This document shows positions 25,588 to 33,650 of a stretch of 49,599 nt of DNA, in pieces. The stretch is from Bacteroidales bacterium (GTDB lineage Bacteria > Bacteroidota > Bacteroidia > Bacteroidales > Lentimicrobiaceae). The stretch is taken from positions 21,211 through 70,809 of the forward strand of contig JALHHH010000028.1 of NCBI GenBank assembly GCA_022837485.1, read 5' to 3'. Position 1 is the first letter of the stretch. Every line of letters begins with the position of its first letter. The position numbers and the translations under genes were made by a program. The notes below the pieces were generated by a model that worked only from the letters and a program-made list of their open reading frames with translations, had not been told where the DNA came from and did no database searches.

Positions 25588-26466
25588 TTACAAATCGTAG
25601 CCGAAACGTTTGAGTTGCTGTGGATCGTCGCGCCAGTCTTTGCTCACTTTTACTCTGAGTTCGAGAAAGACCCTGGCTTCGATAAATGCTTCAATATCTT
25701 TCCTGGCTGCCATACCCAGTCCTTTGATCGACTTGCCGTGATGACCAAGAATAATGGCTTTTTGCGATTCCCTTGCAACATAGACAGTGGCAGCGATATG
25801 AGTAATATTCTCCTTTTCCTTGAATTCATCAACGGCTACCTCGACGGAATAGGGAATTTCCTGTTTATAATAGAGCAGAATTTTCTCACGTATGATTTCG
25901 GAGACAAAGAATCGCAGAGACCGGTCGGTAAGTTCATCCTTGGGGTAATAGGCTGGTGAAACCGGAAGTTTTTCAATAAGGGTATCAAAAACCCGGTCGA
26001 GGTTAAATCTGTGCAGGGCTGATACCGGAATCACCACAGCACCGGGGAACTTTGCTTCAAGTTGTGACAGCAAAAGTCCGGCTTCCTCCTGGGTACAGAG
26101 GTCGATTTTGTTGAGCACGACCACGACCGGTCGTTTCAGTACGTTAAGGCGGGCTACAAAAGCATCTTCGAAAGGAGCGTCCCCCTTTTCGGTCACCAGC
26201 AGAAAAACATCCGCATCTTCTATGGCAGCATCCACAAACTTCATCATTGACTCGTGAAGTTTATAATGCGGTTTTACCATTCCTGGAGTGTCGGAATAGA
26301 CGATCTGGAAGTCATCGCCGTTGACGATTCCCATTATCCGGTGACGGGTTGTCTGTGCTTTCGACGTGATAATGGATAGCTTTTCCCCCACAAGGGCATT
26401 CATCAGTGTCGATTTCCCGACATTGGGATGCCCGATAATATTGACAAAACCCGACTTATGGTCCAT
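25588..26466 (-). CDS. era: GTPase Era
   Basis: Ras-like GTPase with a C-terminal KH domain that binds the 3' end of 16S rRNA and assists 30S maturation. From the ATG at 26464-26466 the product has 292 residues. G1 is GHPNVGKST at 12-20, G2 includes TSKAQTTRHRIMG, G3 is DTPG, G4 is NKID and G5 is VSALH. The KH region shows ILGHHGKSIKGLGMAARKDIE, and the protein ends LKRFGYDL. An in-frame ATG at 26508 would add 14 hydrophobic residues (MFLCCANLFTIIFL); I reject it because Era normally begins just before SGFVNI and because the tRNA promoter lies in that stretch. The gene is divergent from the initiator tRNA gene. Confidence 0.95.
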   Translation of the reverse strand: MDHKSGFVNIIGHPNVGKSTLMNALVGEKLSIITSKAQTTRHRIMGIVNGDDFQIVYSDTPGMVKPHYKLHESMMKFVDAAIEDADVFLLVTEKGDAPFEDAFVARLNVLKRPVVVVLNKIDLCTQEEAGLLLSQLEAKFPGAVVIPVSALHRFNLDRVFDTLIEKLPVSPAYYPKDELTDRSLRFFVSEIIREKILLYYKQEIPYSVEVAVDEFKEKENITHIAATVYVARESQKAIILGHHGKSIKGLGMAARKDIEAFIEARVFLELRVKVSKDWRDDPQQLKRFGYDL

Positions 26467-26488
26467 CAGAAAAATAATTGTGAATAAA

Positions 26489-26520
26489 TTTGCACAGCAA
26501 AGAAACAAAATATATCTTTG
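26489..26520 (+). promoter_or_regulatory. Initiator tRNA promoter
   Basis: TTTG (26489-26492), 20-nt spacer, TATCTTTG (26513-26520): a full Bacteroidota promoter. Transcription would begin just before the tRNA; a small inverted repeat (CCGGTT/AACCGG at 26525-26540) sits in the short 5' leader and may guide processing. Confidence 0.75.
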
Positions 26521-26549
26521 CAGTCCGGTTTAAAAACCGGAATTAATAG

Positions 26550-26624
<75 letters not shown>

Positions 26625-26633
26625 AAATCAACT

Positions 26634-26665
26634 AAAAGCCTTGTCATCAAGGCTTTTGTTGTTTT
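26634..26665 (+). terminator. Terminator after the initiator tRNA
   Basis: AAAAGCCTTG (26634-26643) and CAAGGCTTTT (26648-26657) form a perfect 10-bp stem with a TCAT loop, followed by GTTGTTTT. It starts 9 nt after the CCA end. Confidence 0.85.
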
Positions 26666-26729
26666 ACACAACGACCATTTCCGGAATTGCTTACGCCTTA
26701 ATCCGGAGATTATGAAAACCCACTCAGCT

Positions 26730-28034
26730 ATGTCAAACATTATTGCGATCGTTGGACGACCCAATGTTGGTAAATCAACTTTCTTCAACCGCCTTACCGG
26801 GGAAAGGGCTGCTATTGTAGACCCCACGAGCGGCGTTACACGCGACCGGCATTACGGCACTTCCGACTGGAACGGCGTCGAATTTTCCGTTATTGACACA
26901 GGAGGAGTAGTTATAGGAAGCGACGATATTTTTGAAGGTGCCATCCGTAAACAGGTTGAGCTTGCTATGGAAGAAGCCGATGTGATCCTGTTTATGGTGG
27001 ATGCCAAAGAAGGCATGTCTCCTCTGGATGAAGATGTTGCCGAACTGATTCGCCGCTCTCCCAAAAAAGTGTTTTTGATTGCCAACAAGGTCGATAACAG
27101 CAACCGCTCGGCAGATGCTCTGGAATTCTATTCCCTGGGGTTTGAAAAAATCTATGAGATATCGGCTATTAATGGGTCTGGAACAGGAGAATTGCTCGAC
27201 GATGTCGTAAAGGAGTTCAGCAATCCGACACCCGAAGAAATTCCGGATCTTCCGAAAATCGCTTTTGTGGGTCGGCCTAACGTGGGAAAATCATCCATGG
27301 TAAATGCCTTGCTGGGCGACGAACGCAACATCGTTACACCCATCGCCGGAACCACCCGCGACTCCATCTATACCCGGTACAACAGCTTCGGATTCGACTT
27401 TCTGCTGGTGGATACTGCGGGAGTTCGCAAAAAAGGAAAGGTAACCGAAAATATCGAATTTTATTCGGTAATGCGCGCTATACGGGCTATCGAAAACAGC
27501 GATGTTTGCGTACTGATGCTCGATGCAACCCAGGGAATTGAAAGCCAGGATATCAACATCTTCAGCCTGATTCAGAAGAACCACAAGGGCGTTGTAATAG
27601 TGGTTAACAAATGGGATCTGGTAGAAAAAGAAACCAACACCCATAAAGATTTCGAACAGCTGATCCGAAGCCGGATCGCTCCCTTCACCGATGTTCCCAT
27701 CGTATTTACTTCTGTTATCAACAAACAGCGAATCCACAAAACACTGGAGACGGCCAATAAAGTACATAAATCGCGCAGCCAGAACATCCCCACCCGTAAG
27801 CTGATGGACATTATGCTGCCGGTTGTTACTGAAAATCCGCCTCCCGCTGTAAAGGGAAAGTTTGTTAAAGTTAAATACATAACACAGCTGAAGCTGGCTT
27901 ATCCGGCGTTTGTATTTTTCTGCAACATGCCCCAGTACATCACCGATCCGTACAAGCGGTTTGTAGAAAACCGTATGCGCGAGCAATTCGACTTTAACGG
28001 AGTCCCGCTCGAGATCTTCTTCAGACAAAAATAA
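26730..28034 (+). CDS. der: Ribosome biogenesis GTPase Der (EngA)
   Basis: Double GTPase required for 50S subunit assembly; 434 residues from the ATG at 26730, the usual length. First G domain: GRPNVGKST at 9-17, DTGG, then NKVD. Second G domain: GRPNVGKSS near residue 181, DTAGVRKKGKV, and VNKWDLVEK. The C-terminal KH-like domain (about 355-434) includes PPAVKGKFVKVKYITQ and ends PLEIFFRQK. An ATG six codons upstream (26712) would add MKTHSA; the inner start MSNIIAIVGRP matches the family better. The S4-domain gene follows after 5 nt, so the two form an operon. No clear promoter is seen between the tRNA terminator and der. Confidence 0.95.
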   Translation: MSNIIAIVGRPNVGKSTFFNRLTGERAAIVDPTSGVTRDRHYGTSDWNGVEFSVIDTGGVVIGSDDIFEGAIRKQVELAMEEADVILFMVDAKEGMSPLDEDVAELIRRSPKKVFLIANKVDNSNRSADALEFYSLGFEKIYEISAINGSGTGELLDDVVKEFSNPTPEEIPDLPKIAFVGRPNVGKSSMVNALLGDERNIVTPIAGTTRDSIYTRYNSFGFDFLLVDTAGVRKKGKVTENIEFYSVMRAIRAIENSDVCVLMLDATQGIESQDINIFSLIQKNHKGVVIVVNKWDLVEKETNTHKDFEQLIRSRIAPFTDVPIVFTSVINKQRIHKTLETANKVHKSRSQNIPTRKLMDIMLPVVTENPPPAVKGKFVKVKYITQLKLAYPAFVFFCNMPQYITDPYKRFVENRMREQFDFNGVPLEIFFRQK

Positions 28035-28039
28035 ACTCT

Positions 28040-28420
28040 ATGGCCGACGAACTGCGCATAGACAAATGGCTGTGGGCGGTACGGATCTATAAAACCCGTA
28101 CGATGGCAGGAGATGCCTGCAGAGCCGGAAAGGTAAAAATCGACGGCATTGCCGTTAAGCCCTCCCGGATTCTGAAAACAGGAGACATTATCCTTGTCAG
28201 TCTTGGACCCCTTACGCGTACCCTAAAGGTTACCTCACTGATTCACAACCGGGTATCTGCCAAACTCGTTCCTGAATCCCTCGAAGACCTTACCCCTGCC
28301 GAGGAGTATGAGCGCATAAAATTCATGCAGGAACTAAACGCCGAACACCGCGACCGCGGTACCGGAAGACCTACGAAAAAAGAACGCAGGCTCATCGACA
28401 AACTGAAAAGGGACGAATAG
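28040..28420 (+). CDS. hslR: S4-domain RNA-binding protein, Hsp15-like
   Basis: A 126-residue basic protein of the heat-shock protein 15 type, which in E. coli binds 50S subunits carrying a stalled nascent chain and helps recycle them. Residues 4 to about 65 are the S4 RNA-binding fold: LRIDKWLWAVRIYKTRTMAG, then ACRAGKVKIDGIAVKPS and LKTGDIILV. The C-terminal tail is charged and ends RRLIDKLKRDE, preceded by GRPTKKER, as in the family. It lies 5 nt after der. The association with der, era and an rRNA methyltransferase supports a ribosome role. Confidence 0.85.
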   Translation: MADELRIDKWLWAVRIYKTRTMAGDACRAGKVKIDGIAVKPSRILKTGDIILVSLGPLTRTLKVTSLIHNRVSAKLVPESLEDLTPAEEYERIKFMQELNAEHRDRGTGRPTKKERRLIDKLKRDE

Positions 28421-28453
28421 GTTCCTGTTAACGGGCATCAGATACTGGCACTC

Positions 28454-29644
28454 CTACAAAACCTCAAGTACCAACCCCTTCAGATATTCTCCTTCGGGAT
28501 GAAACACGCTCACCGGATGATCGGCGCCATGTCCAAGGTGCTTAACAATCCGTACGTTACGTCCAGCTTCAAGGGCAGCCGTCATTGTCATGGAGACAAA
28601 CATCTCGCGGCTTATAGCCTGTGAACAGGAAAAAGTAAAAAGAAATCCGCCGGGCTGAATTTTCTTCATGGCCGCAGCATTTATAAAGCGGTAGCCCTGC
28701 AGAGCCTTGTGGCGGTCGGCCTGGCGTTTGGCAAAAGCCGGAGGATCGAGTACGATCAGGTCGAAGTTACCGGGCATGGCGGTAAGCCAGGATTTGGCAT
28801 CGGAAACCACGCTTTCGTGCCTGCCGGATTCAAAACCATTCAGTCGCAGGTTTACTTCGAGGGTTTCCATCGCTTTGCGCGAACTGTCGAGTGAAGTTAC
28901 ATGAACGGCTCCGGCAGCCAGGGCGTAAACCGAAAAACCGCCGGTATAGCTGAATGCATTTAGTACCCTTCGGCCTTTGGCATAGTTGCCAAGTATTGCA
29001 CGGTTTTCGCGCTGATCGAGGAAAAACCCTGTTTTCTGACCCTGAATGAAATCGATCAGGAAGCGGTGTCCGTTTTCGAGAATTTCAACCGAATCCATTG
29101 CCCCAAACAAAAATCCATCGCCTTCCGAATGTGCTCCAGACTTGCCGAGGGCTTCCGTGCTTTTATCGTAAACGGCTTTCAGACTGTTGCCGAAAACCTG
29201 CCGAAGGGCACCGGCGAGGGTATGACGTAGCAAATACATACCTGTGCTGTGGGCCTGAAGCACAGCAACGCCGTTGTACATATCCACAACAAGACCGGGC
29301 AGACCGTCGCCTTCGCTGAAAACCAGGCGAAAGGCATTGGTAGTCTCATTACCGGCAAGACCGATGTTTTTTCTGAGCTGCAGGCTCTGCTGCAGTTTGT
29401 GTACCCAAAACTCCTGACCGGAAGGGCGTTCGGAGCCAAAATGAAAGATCTTGACCGCTATGGAACCGTGGCATGCGTGGCCGCTTGCCAGCAGCTCTCC
29501 ACTATGATCGAGAACCTCAACCACATCGCCATCGGCCGGATGACCTTCAACACGGTCGATGGCTCCGGAAAAGATCCAGGGGTGAAAACGGCGGACGGCT
29601 TCGTCGCGGCCTTTACGGAGAACAACGGCAGGGATTGGATTCAT
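28454..29644 (-). CDS. rlmI: Class I SAM-dependent rRNA methyltransferase, RlmI-like (23S rRNA m5C)
   Basis: A 396-residue protein of the RlmI/YccW family, which methylates a cytosine in 23S rRNA. Residues 1 to about 75 form the PUA RNA-binding domain (LRKGRDEAVRRFHPWIFSGAI). Then comes a linker domain with FIQGQKTGFFLDQRENR, and the Rossmann methyltransferase domain with LNAFSYTGGFSVYALAAGA (SAM loop), SLDSSRKAM, FDLIVLDPPAFAKRQ (motif IV) and FTFSCSQAISREMF, where the Cys in SCS is the expected catalytic base partner in this group. The exact target base is taken from the E. coli enzyme and not shown here. The gene is convergent with hslR and divergent from the GH31 gene. Confidence 0.88.
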   Translation of the reverse strand: MNPIPAVVLRKGRDEAVRRFHPWIFSGAIDRVEGHPADGDVVEVLDHSGELLASGHACHGSIAVKIFHFGSERPSGQEFWVHKLQQSLQLRKNIGLAGNETTNAFRLVFSEGDGLPGLVVDMYNGVAVLQAHSTGMYLLRHTLAGALRQVFGNSLKAVYDKSTEALGKSGAHSEGDGFLFGAMDSVEILENGHRFLIDFIQGQKTGFFLDQRENRAILGNYAKGRRVLNAFSYTGGFSVYALAAGAVHVTSLDSSRKAMETLEVNLRLNGFESGRHESVVSDAKSWLTAMPGNFDLIVLDPPAFAKRQADRHKALQGYRFINAAAMKKIQPGGFLFTFSCSQAISREMFVSMTMTAALEAGRNVRIVKHLGHGADHPVSVFHPEGEYLKGLVLEVL

Positions 29645-29739
29645 AAAGCAATTTTGTGCAAAATTAGACCTTTAATTTCAATAATGGCCGGATTCGCCGG
29701 AATACTCAGAAACAGAGCTTTTTTGTACATTTATACCCT

Positions 29740-29747
29740 TAAGTTTG
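29740..29747 (+). promoter_or_regulatory. GH31 gene promoter -7 element
   Basis: TAAGTTTG matches TAnnTTTG and lies 18 nt upstream of the ATG at 29765. A TTTTTTG string ends at 29725, 14 nt upstream, closer than the usual -33 spacing. Confidence 0.5.
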
Positions 29748-29764
29748 TTACCGGATACGAAAGC

Positions 29765-32176
29765 ATGAAAAAAACGATAAACAGAATTACGGCCGCCATT
29801 GTCATCCTTCTTTTTGCTGCCCTTAATACAACAGCTCAGGAAGCATTACGTACCTTCATTGGGGCCAGACTTATGACTTCGGAAGCAGAAATCGCAGTAA
29901 GTGACGGCACATACAGGATTTACCCATACAATGAACGGACGTGCCATACGATTTTCTACCCATTGGGCGACAAGCTTCCTGCTTTTTCGTTTGCCCGTTC
30001 TCCGGAGGCAGAGCCCGCGGAATTCACCATCCGCGAAAGCGACGAAAAAATCACCCTGAGCATGGGAGCATTTGAGGTCAGGATAACGAAGGAGCCTTTT
30101 ACGTTCGCCTACTATTTCGACCATACGCTGCTGATAAAGGAAAACCGCGGATATAACGCTCAGGGCGAAAACCAGATATTAAATTTCAGGATTGAACCGG
30201 ACGAGGTGCTTTACGGAAGCGGAGCAAGGGCTCCCGGTCTGAACCGCCGCGGAAGCAGACTTGAGCTATACAATAGGGCACATTACGGTTATGAAACCGA
30301 ATCGGCACTGATGAACTATACCCTGCCTCTGTTTCTGTCGTCGAAGCGGTATGCAGTATTATTCGACAATGCCGGACACGGATTTCTGGATCTCGACAGC
30401 GGCAGCAGCAATGAGGTAACTTACGAATGCTTGAAAAGCCAGCCCAACTATTACGTTATCGCCGGAACCGACTGGTACGACCTGACGGACAACTACACGC
30501 GGCTTACCGGAAGGCAGTCCATGCTTCCGCGATGGGCACTCGGAAATTTCAGCAGCCGGTTTGGCTATCATTCGCAAAAAGAAACGAAGAGAACAGTAAA
30601 GAGGTTTTTCAGGGAAAAGATACCCCTTGATGCCGTGATCATTGATATATACTGGTTTGGGAAAGAGATACAGGGCTCGATGGGAAACCTTACCTGGCAT
30701 GCCGACAGCTTTCCGAATCCGGAGCGGATGATGAAACGATTCATGCGAAAAGGTGTCCGTACAATATTGGTAACCGAACCTTTTATCCTTACCACATCAA
30801 CCCGATGGAATGAAGCCGTAAAGAAAAGGGTACTGGGGACCGATTCGCTCGGGAAGCCTTATACCTACGATTTTTACTTCGGCAATACCGGGCTTATCGA
30901 CATATTCAATCCGATGGCCAGAGAATGGTTCTGGCAGATCTATAAAGGACTGGCAAAACAGGGAGTTGCCGGATGGTGGGGAGATCTCGGGGAACCCGAA
31001 GTACATCCTGCAGGACTGAGGCATATGGCGGGTACTGCCGGTCAGGTGCACAACGCTTACGGGCATGAATGGGCCCGGTTGATTTTCGAAGGTTACCGGC
31101 GCGACTTCCCGCACGAGCGGCCGTTTATACTCATGCGCGCCGGATATGCCGGTTCGCAGCGTTACGGAATGATACCCTGGTCGGGAGATGTGAACCGGAG
31201 CTGGGGCGGACTAAAATCGCAACCGGCCATTGCGCTTCAGATGGGTATGCAGGGTCTGGCGTGGATGCATTCCGATCTGGGAGGATTTGCAGGCGGCGAT
31301 ACCATCGACAACGAACTGTATACCCGCTGGCTTCAGTACGGGATATTTCAGCCCATTTTTCGTCCGCATGCGCAGGAACACATCCCGGCCGAACCCGTGT
31401 TTCAGGAAGAAACTACAAAAGTCAGGGCTCGAAAAGCAATAGAGCTAAGGTATATGCTCATACCCTACATCTATACCATGGCTTTCGAAAACAACCAGAC
31501 CGGCAAACCGCTGATGGTACCGCTTATGTTTGATGAACCCGGAAATGCAAAACTTCTGACCTATGATTCGGCTTACCGCTGGGGACCCTCCTTCCTGGTA
31601 TCGCCGGTTTTGAATCCCGGCCAGCAAATTCAGCGGGTCTATTTTCCGGAAGGTTCCGGCTGGACCCACTTTTTCACGGGCGAGCAATACTCAGGGGGGA
31701 GCAGTGCCGGCATCCTCCTTAATCCGGATCACATCCCGGTTTTTGTGAAGGATGGGGCATTTGTTCCCATGCTCAACAAGGCAGTTTCTACCAGAAAATA
31801 CAGCCTGAAGAAATTCACCGTGCATTACTATGCCGGCAACACCAGACTGCAAAGTTCCTATGCACTTTATAACGACGACGGAATCACGCCGGAGTCCTAT
31901 CCTCATGGAGAATACGAAATACTTGAGTTCGAATCAGCCGACGACGGCAGCAGACTTAGGATACAAATGCAGCAATCGATAGCAAAAGGCAGGTATGATG
32001 GGGAAATTAAAAAAATTGCCCTGGTTATTCACAACCTGGATGCTCCTCCCTCCGGGGTAATGCTGAACGGAAGGCAGCTGAAACCGGAGCAGTACCGCTG
32101 GGATTCTGCTTCAAAAAAACTGGAGGTTCGGGTAAAATGCGGAAAAGATAATTCGGTTGTGGAAATTATACGCTGA
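29765..32176 (+). CDS. Secreted glycoside hydrolase family 31 protein (alpha-glucosidase/xylosidase type)
   Basis: An 803-residue exported glycosidase that should release alpha-linked sugars with retention. Residues 1-24 are a signal peptide (ends NTTAQ). An N-terminal beta-sandwich follows (VLYGSGARAPGLNRRG), then the TIM barrel: LPRWALGNFSSRFGY, DAVIIDIYWFG, GWWGDLGEPE with the nucleophile D407, WSGDVNRSWGGL with the acid/base D475, WMHSDLGGFAGG, and FRPHAQEH. The C-terminal part contains LVSPVLNPGQ and a DUF5110-like beta domain with YALYNDDGITPESY. I use the ATG at 29765 because signal peptide and promoter fit; the frame stays open 172 codons upstream, but that stretch lies antisense to rlmI and is not protein-like. 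No SusC/SusD genes flank it, so it is not part of a typical polysaccharide locus. Substrate unresolved. Confidence 0.9.
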   Translation: MKKTINRITAAIVILLFAALNTTAQEALRTFIGARLMTSEAEIAVSDGTYRIYPYNERTCHTIFYPLGDKLPAFSFARSPEAEPAEFTIRESDEKITLSMGAFEVRITKEPFTFAYYFDHTLLIKENRGYNAQGENQILNFRIEPDEVLYGSGARAPGLNRRGSRLELYNRAHYGYETESALMNYTLPLFLSSKRYAVLFDNAGHGFLDLDSGSSNEVTYECLKSQPNYYVIAGTDWYDLTDNYTRLTGRQSMLPRWALGNFSSRFGYHSQKETKRTVKRFFREKIPLDAVIIDIYWFGKEIQGSMGNLTWHADSFPNPERMMKRFMRKGVRTILVTEPFILTTSTRWNEAVKKRVLGTDSLGKPYTYDFYFGNTGLIDIFNPMAREWFWQIYKGLAKQGVAGWWGDLGEPEVHPAGLRHMAGTAGQVHNAYGHEWARLIFEGYRRDFPHERPFILMRAGYAGSQRYGMIPWSGDVNRSWGGLKSQPAIALQMGMQGLAWMHSDLGGFAGGDTIDNELYTRWLQYGIFQPIFRPHAQEHIPAEPVFQEETTKVRARKAIELRYMLIPYIYTMAFENNQTGKPLMVPLMFDEPGNAKLLTYDSAYRWGPSFLVSPVLNPGQQIQRVYFPEGSGWTHFFTGEQYSGGSSAGILLNPDHIPVFVKDGAFVPMLNKAVSTRKYSLKKFTVHYYAGNTRLQSSYALYNDDGITPESYPHGEYEILEFESADDGSRLRIQMQQSIAKGRYDGEIKKIALVIHNLDAPPSGVMLNGRQLKPEQYRWDSASKKLEVRVKCGKDNSVVEIIR

Positions 32177-32240
32177 GGTAACGCAACATCAACACAATAA
32201 TTACCGTACTTTTACATGGTATTTACAAAAACGCGAGTTT

Positions 32241-33084
32241 ATGAAAAAGCTGGTTCTTATTGCCTTAATTACCTCACTCCTGGTGGGTTGTAACAGCAGA
32301 AAAAAAGAATTTGAAGCCCTGCAGACGCGCTACGACAGCCTGCTTTCGATCGGCTTCACTAAAGACACGGCCCTGCTGGGATATCTTGAATCCTTCAACG
32401 CGATACAGGCAAATCTCGATTCAATCAAGATGACCGAGATGATTATTACGCAGGCGGCTGTAAACGGCGGCGAGTTGCAGCCGGATGTAAAAGAACAGAT
32501 CAACCGCGACATAAATCTGATTTACGACAAACTGCAGCAAAATAAAAAGACCATTGCTGAGCTCAGGTCAAAGCTGCGTAAATCGGATGCCAGGGTTAGT
32601 TCACTGGAGCAGATGATCGACCGAATGACCCGACAGATGGAGGAAAAAGACACCGAGATTGCAGGATTAAGGAATCAGCTGGAGAATATGAACATTCAGA
32701 TCGAAGTATTAAGCTCAAGCGTAAGATCACTTGCGGCGGAAGGAGAATCCAAATCTCAAACGATCAGCAGACAGACTGAGGAGCTGAATACGGCTTACTA
32801 CGTCATAGGCACACGCAAGGAACTGGTCAGCCAGAACATCATCACCCTTGAAGGCGGTTTCGCCGGAATTGGTGAAAGAAGATTTCAACCCCGAGCACTT
32901 TACGCGCATCGACATCACCAAACTCAGTACTGTATATGTGATGAAGAAAAAGGCAGAAATAATCACCACCCATCCCGCGAAGTCGTACGAGATTTTTGGC
33001 GAAAAAACCGTTGACAGCATTGTAATACGCAATCCGCGTGAATTCTGGTCGGCATCGAGATATCTGGTAATAGTAGTTGACTAA
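32241..33084 (+). pseudogene. Cbp1-like coiled-coil lipoprotein, frameshifted
   Basis: Begins MKKLVLIALITSLLVGCNSRKK, a lipoprotein signal with Cys at about residue 18, then a long coiled coil (about residues 60-190, rich in E, K, Q and L heptads). The C-terminal domain is split between two frames. The first frame reads YYVIGTRKELVSQNIITLEGGFAGIG and then diverges to an unrelated tail that stops at 33014. The next frame (+1) reads LVKEDFNPEHFTRIDITK, AEIITTHPAKSYEI and FWSASRYLVIVVD to 33084. Both pieces match one continuous domain of the Cbp1 family (named for a collagen-binding Bacteroides adhesin). The break lies at about 32864-32884. The GAATTGG bases there serve both frames, as would be left by a short deletion between direct repeats. 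It follows GH31 by 64 nt. Real mutation or sequence error cannot be told apart. Confidence 0.7.
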
Positions 33085-33126
33085 TCCGGGGATATCCCTG
33101 AATTAATCGGACAATACAGAAATTTG

Positions 33127-33163
33127 CAGCAGCCGGGGCATGCCGCCGCGACTGCTGTTTTTT
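33127..33163 (+). terminator. Terminator after the Cbp1-like gene
   Basis: CAGCAG (33127-33132) pairs with CTGCTG (33152-33157), with a GC-rich inner stem, followed by six T. It lies 42 nt after the end of the Cbp1-like second frame, which supports 33084 as the original stop. Confidence 0.7.
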
Positions 33164-33191
33164 CTATCTTTTGTCAGAAAAATAAAGGGAA

Positions 33192-33632
33192 TTATTCTCC
33201 GTTGCCGGAATCTTTGTCGTAGTTGACTTCCTTGATTTTTTCGCCGGTTTCGTCGTAGAATAACCAGACGCCTTTTCGTTTACCCATTTCGTACATTCCC
33301 TGGTAATAGAGCTGACCGTTGGGATAATACACGGAGCGGAGACCGTGACTTTCGCCTTGTTTAAAATCCCCCTCACTCCAAAGCGTTCCGTTGTCGAACC
33401 ACGACACCCAGTGACCTTCACGCAATCCGTCCCTGAAACTTCCTTCCATGTACTTCTTTCCGTTCGGATGGTAGGTTACTTCTTTTATCAGTTGTTCGCC
33501 TTCGCTTGTTTTTTCGTAGGTCTTTTCCGATTTCAGGGTTCCGTCGTCGAAATTTTCCGTTTTCACGGATGTTTTATTGCAGGACGACACCAGTAGTGCA
33601 AGTATCAGGAATACCGGGATAATTTGTTTCAT
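33192..33632 (-). CDS. MORN-repeat lipoprotein (YwqK-like)
   Basis: A 146-residue lipoprotein. Signal MKQIIPVFLILALLVSSC with the lipobox Cys at 18. The rest is made of MORN-like repeats of the YwqK type: FDDGTLKSEKTY, YHPNGKKYMEGSF with RDGLREGHWVSWF, DNGTLWSEGDF with KQGESHGL, and YPNGQLYYQGMY with EMGKRKGVWLFY. Such proteins are often labelled as toxin-antitoxin YwqK family, but no toxin is nearby, and a structural or envelope role is as likely. It lies 18 nt downstream of pyrC on the same strand and is probably cotranscribed with it. Function unknown. Confidence 0.85.
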   Translation of the reverse strand: MKQIIPVFLILALLVSSCNKTSVKTENFDDGTLKSEKTYEKTSEGEQLIKEVTYHPNGKKYMEGSFRDGLREGHWVSWFDNGTLWSEGDFKQGESHGLRSVYYPNGQLYYQGMYEMGKRKGVWLFYDETGEKIKEVNYDKDSGNGE

Positions 33633-33650
33633 AACGGATGTAAGTGGGGG

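Noticed and set aside
26467..26508. 14-residue N-terminal extension of Era
   Set aside because: Family members start just before SGFVNI, and the extension overlaps the initiator tRNA promoter.
29249..29764. 172-codon in-frame extension upstream of the GH31 gene
   Set aside because: It runs antisense through rlmI, is not conserved-looking, and a signal peptide and -7 element mark the ATG at 29765 as the start.
32860..32890. Programmed ribosomal frameshifting in the Cbp1-like gene
   Set aside because: No slippery run, shifty stop or stimulatory structure is seen; a small deletion or sequence error explains the break better.
33192..33632. Toxin-antitoxin module
   Set aside because: YwqK-like MORN proteins carry an antitoxin label, but no toxin-like gene is adjacent; the neighbours are pyrC and an unrelated lipoprotein.
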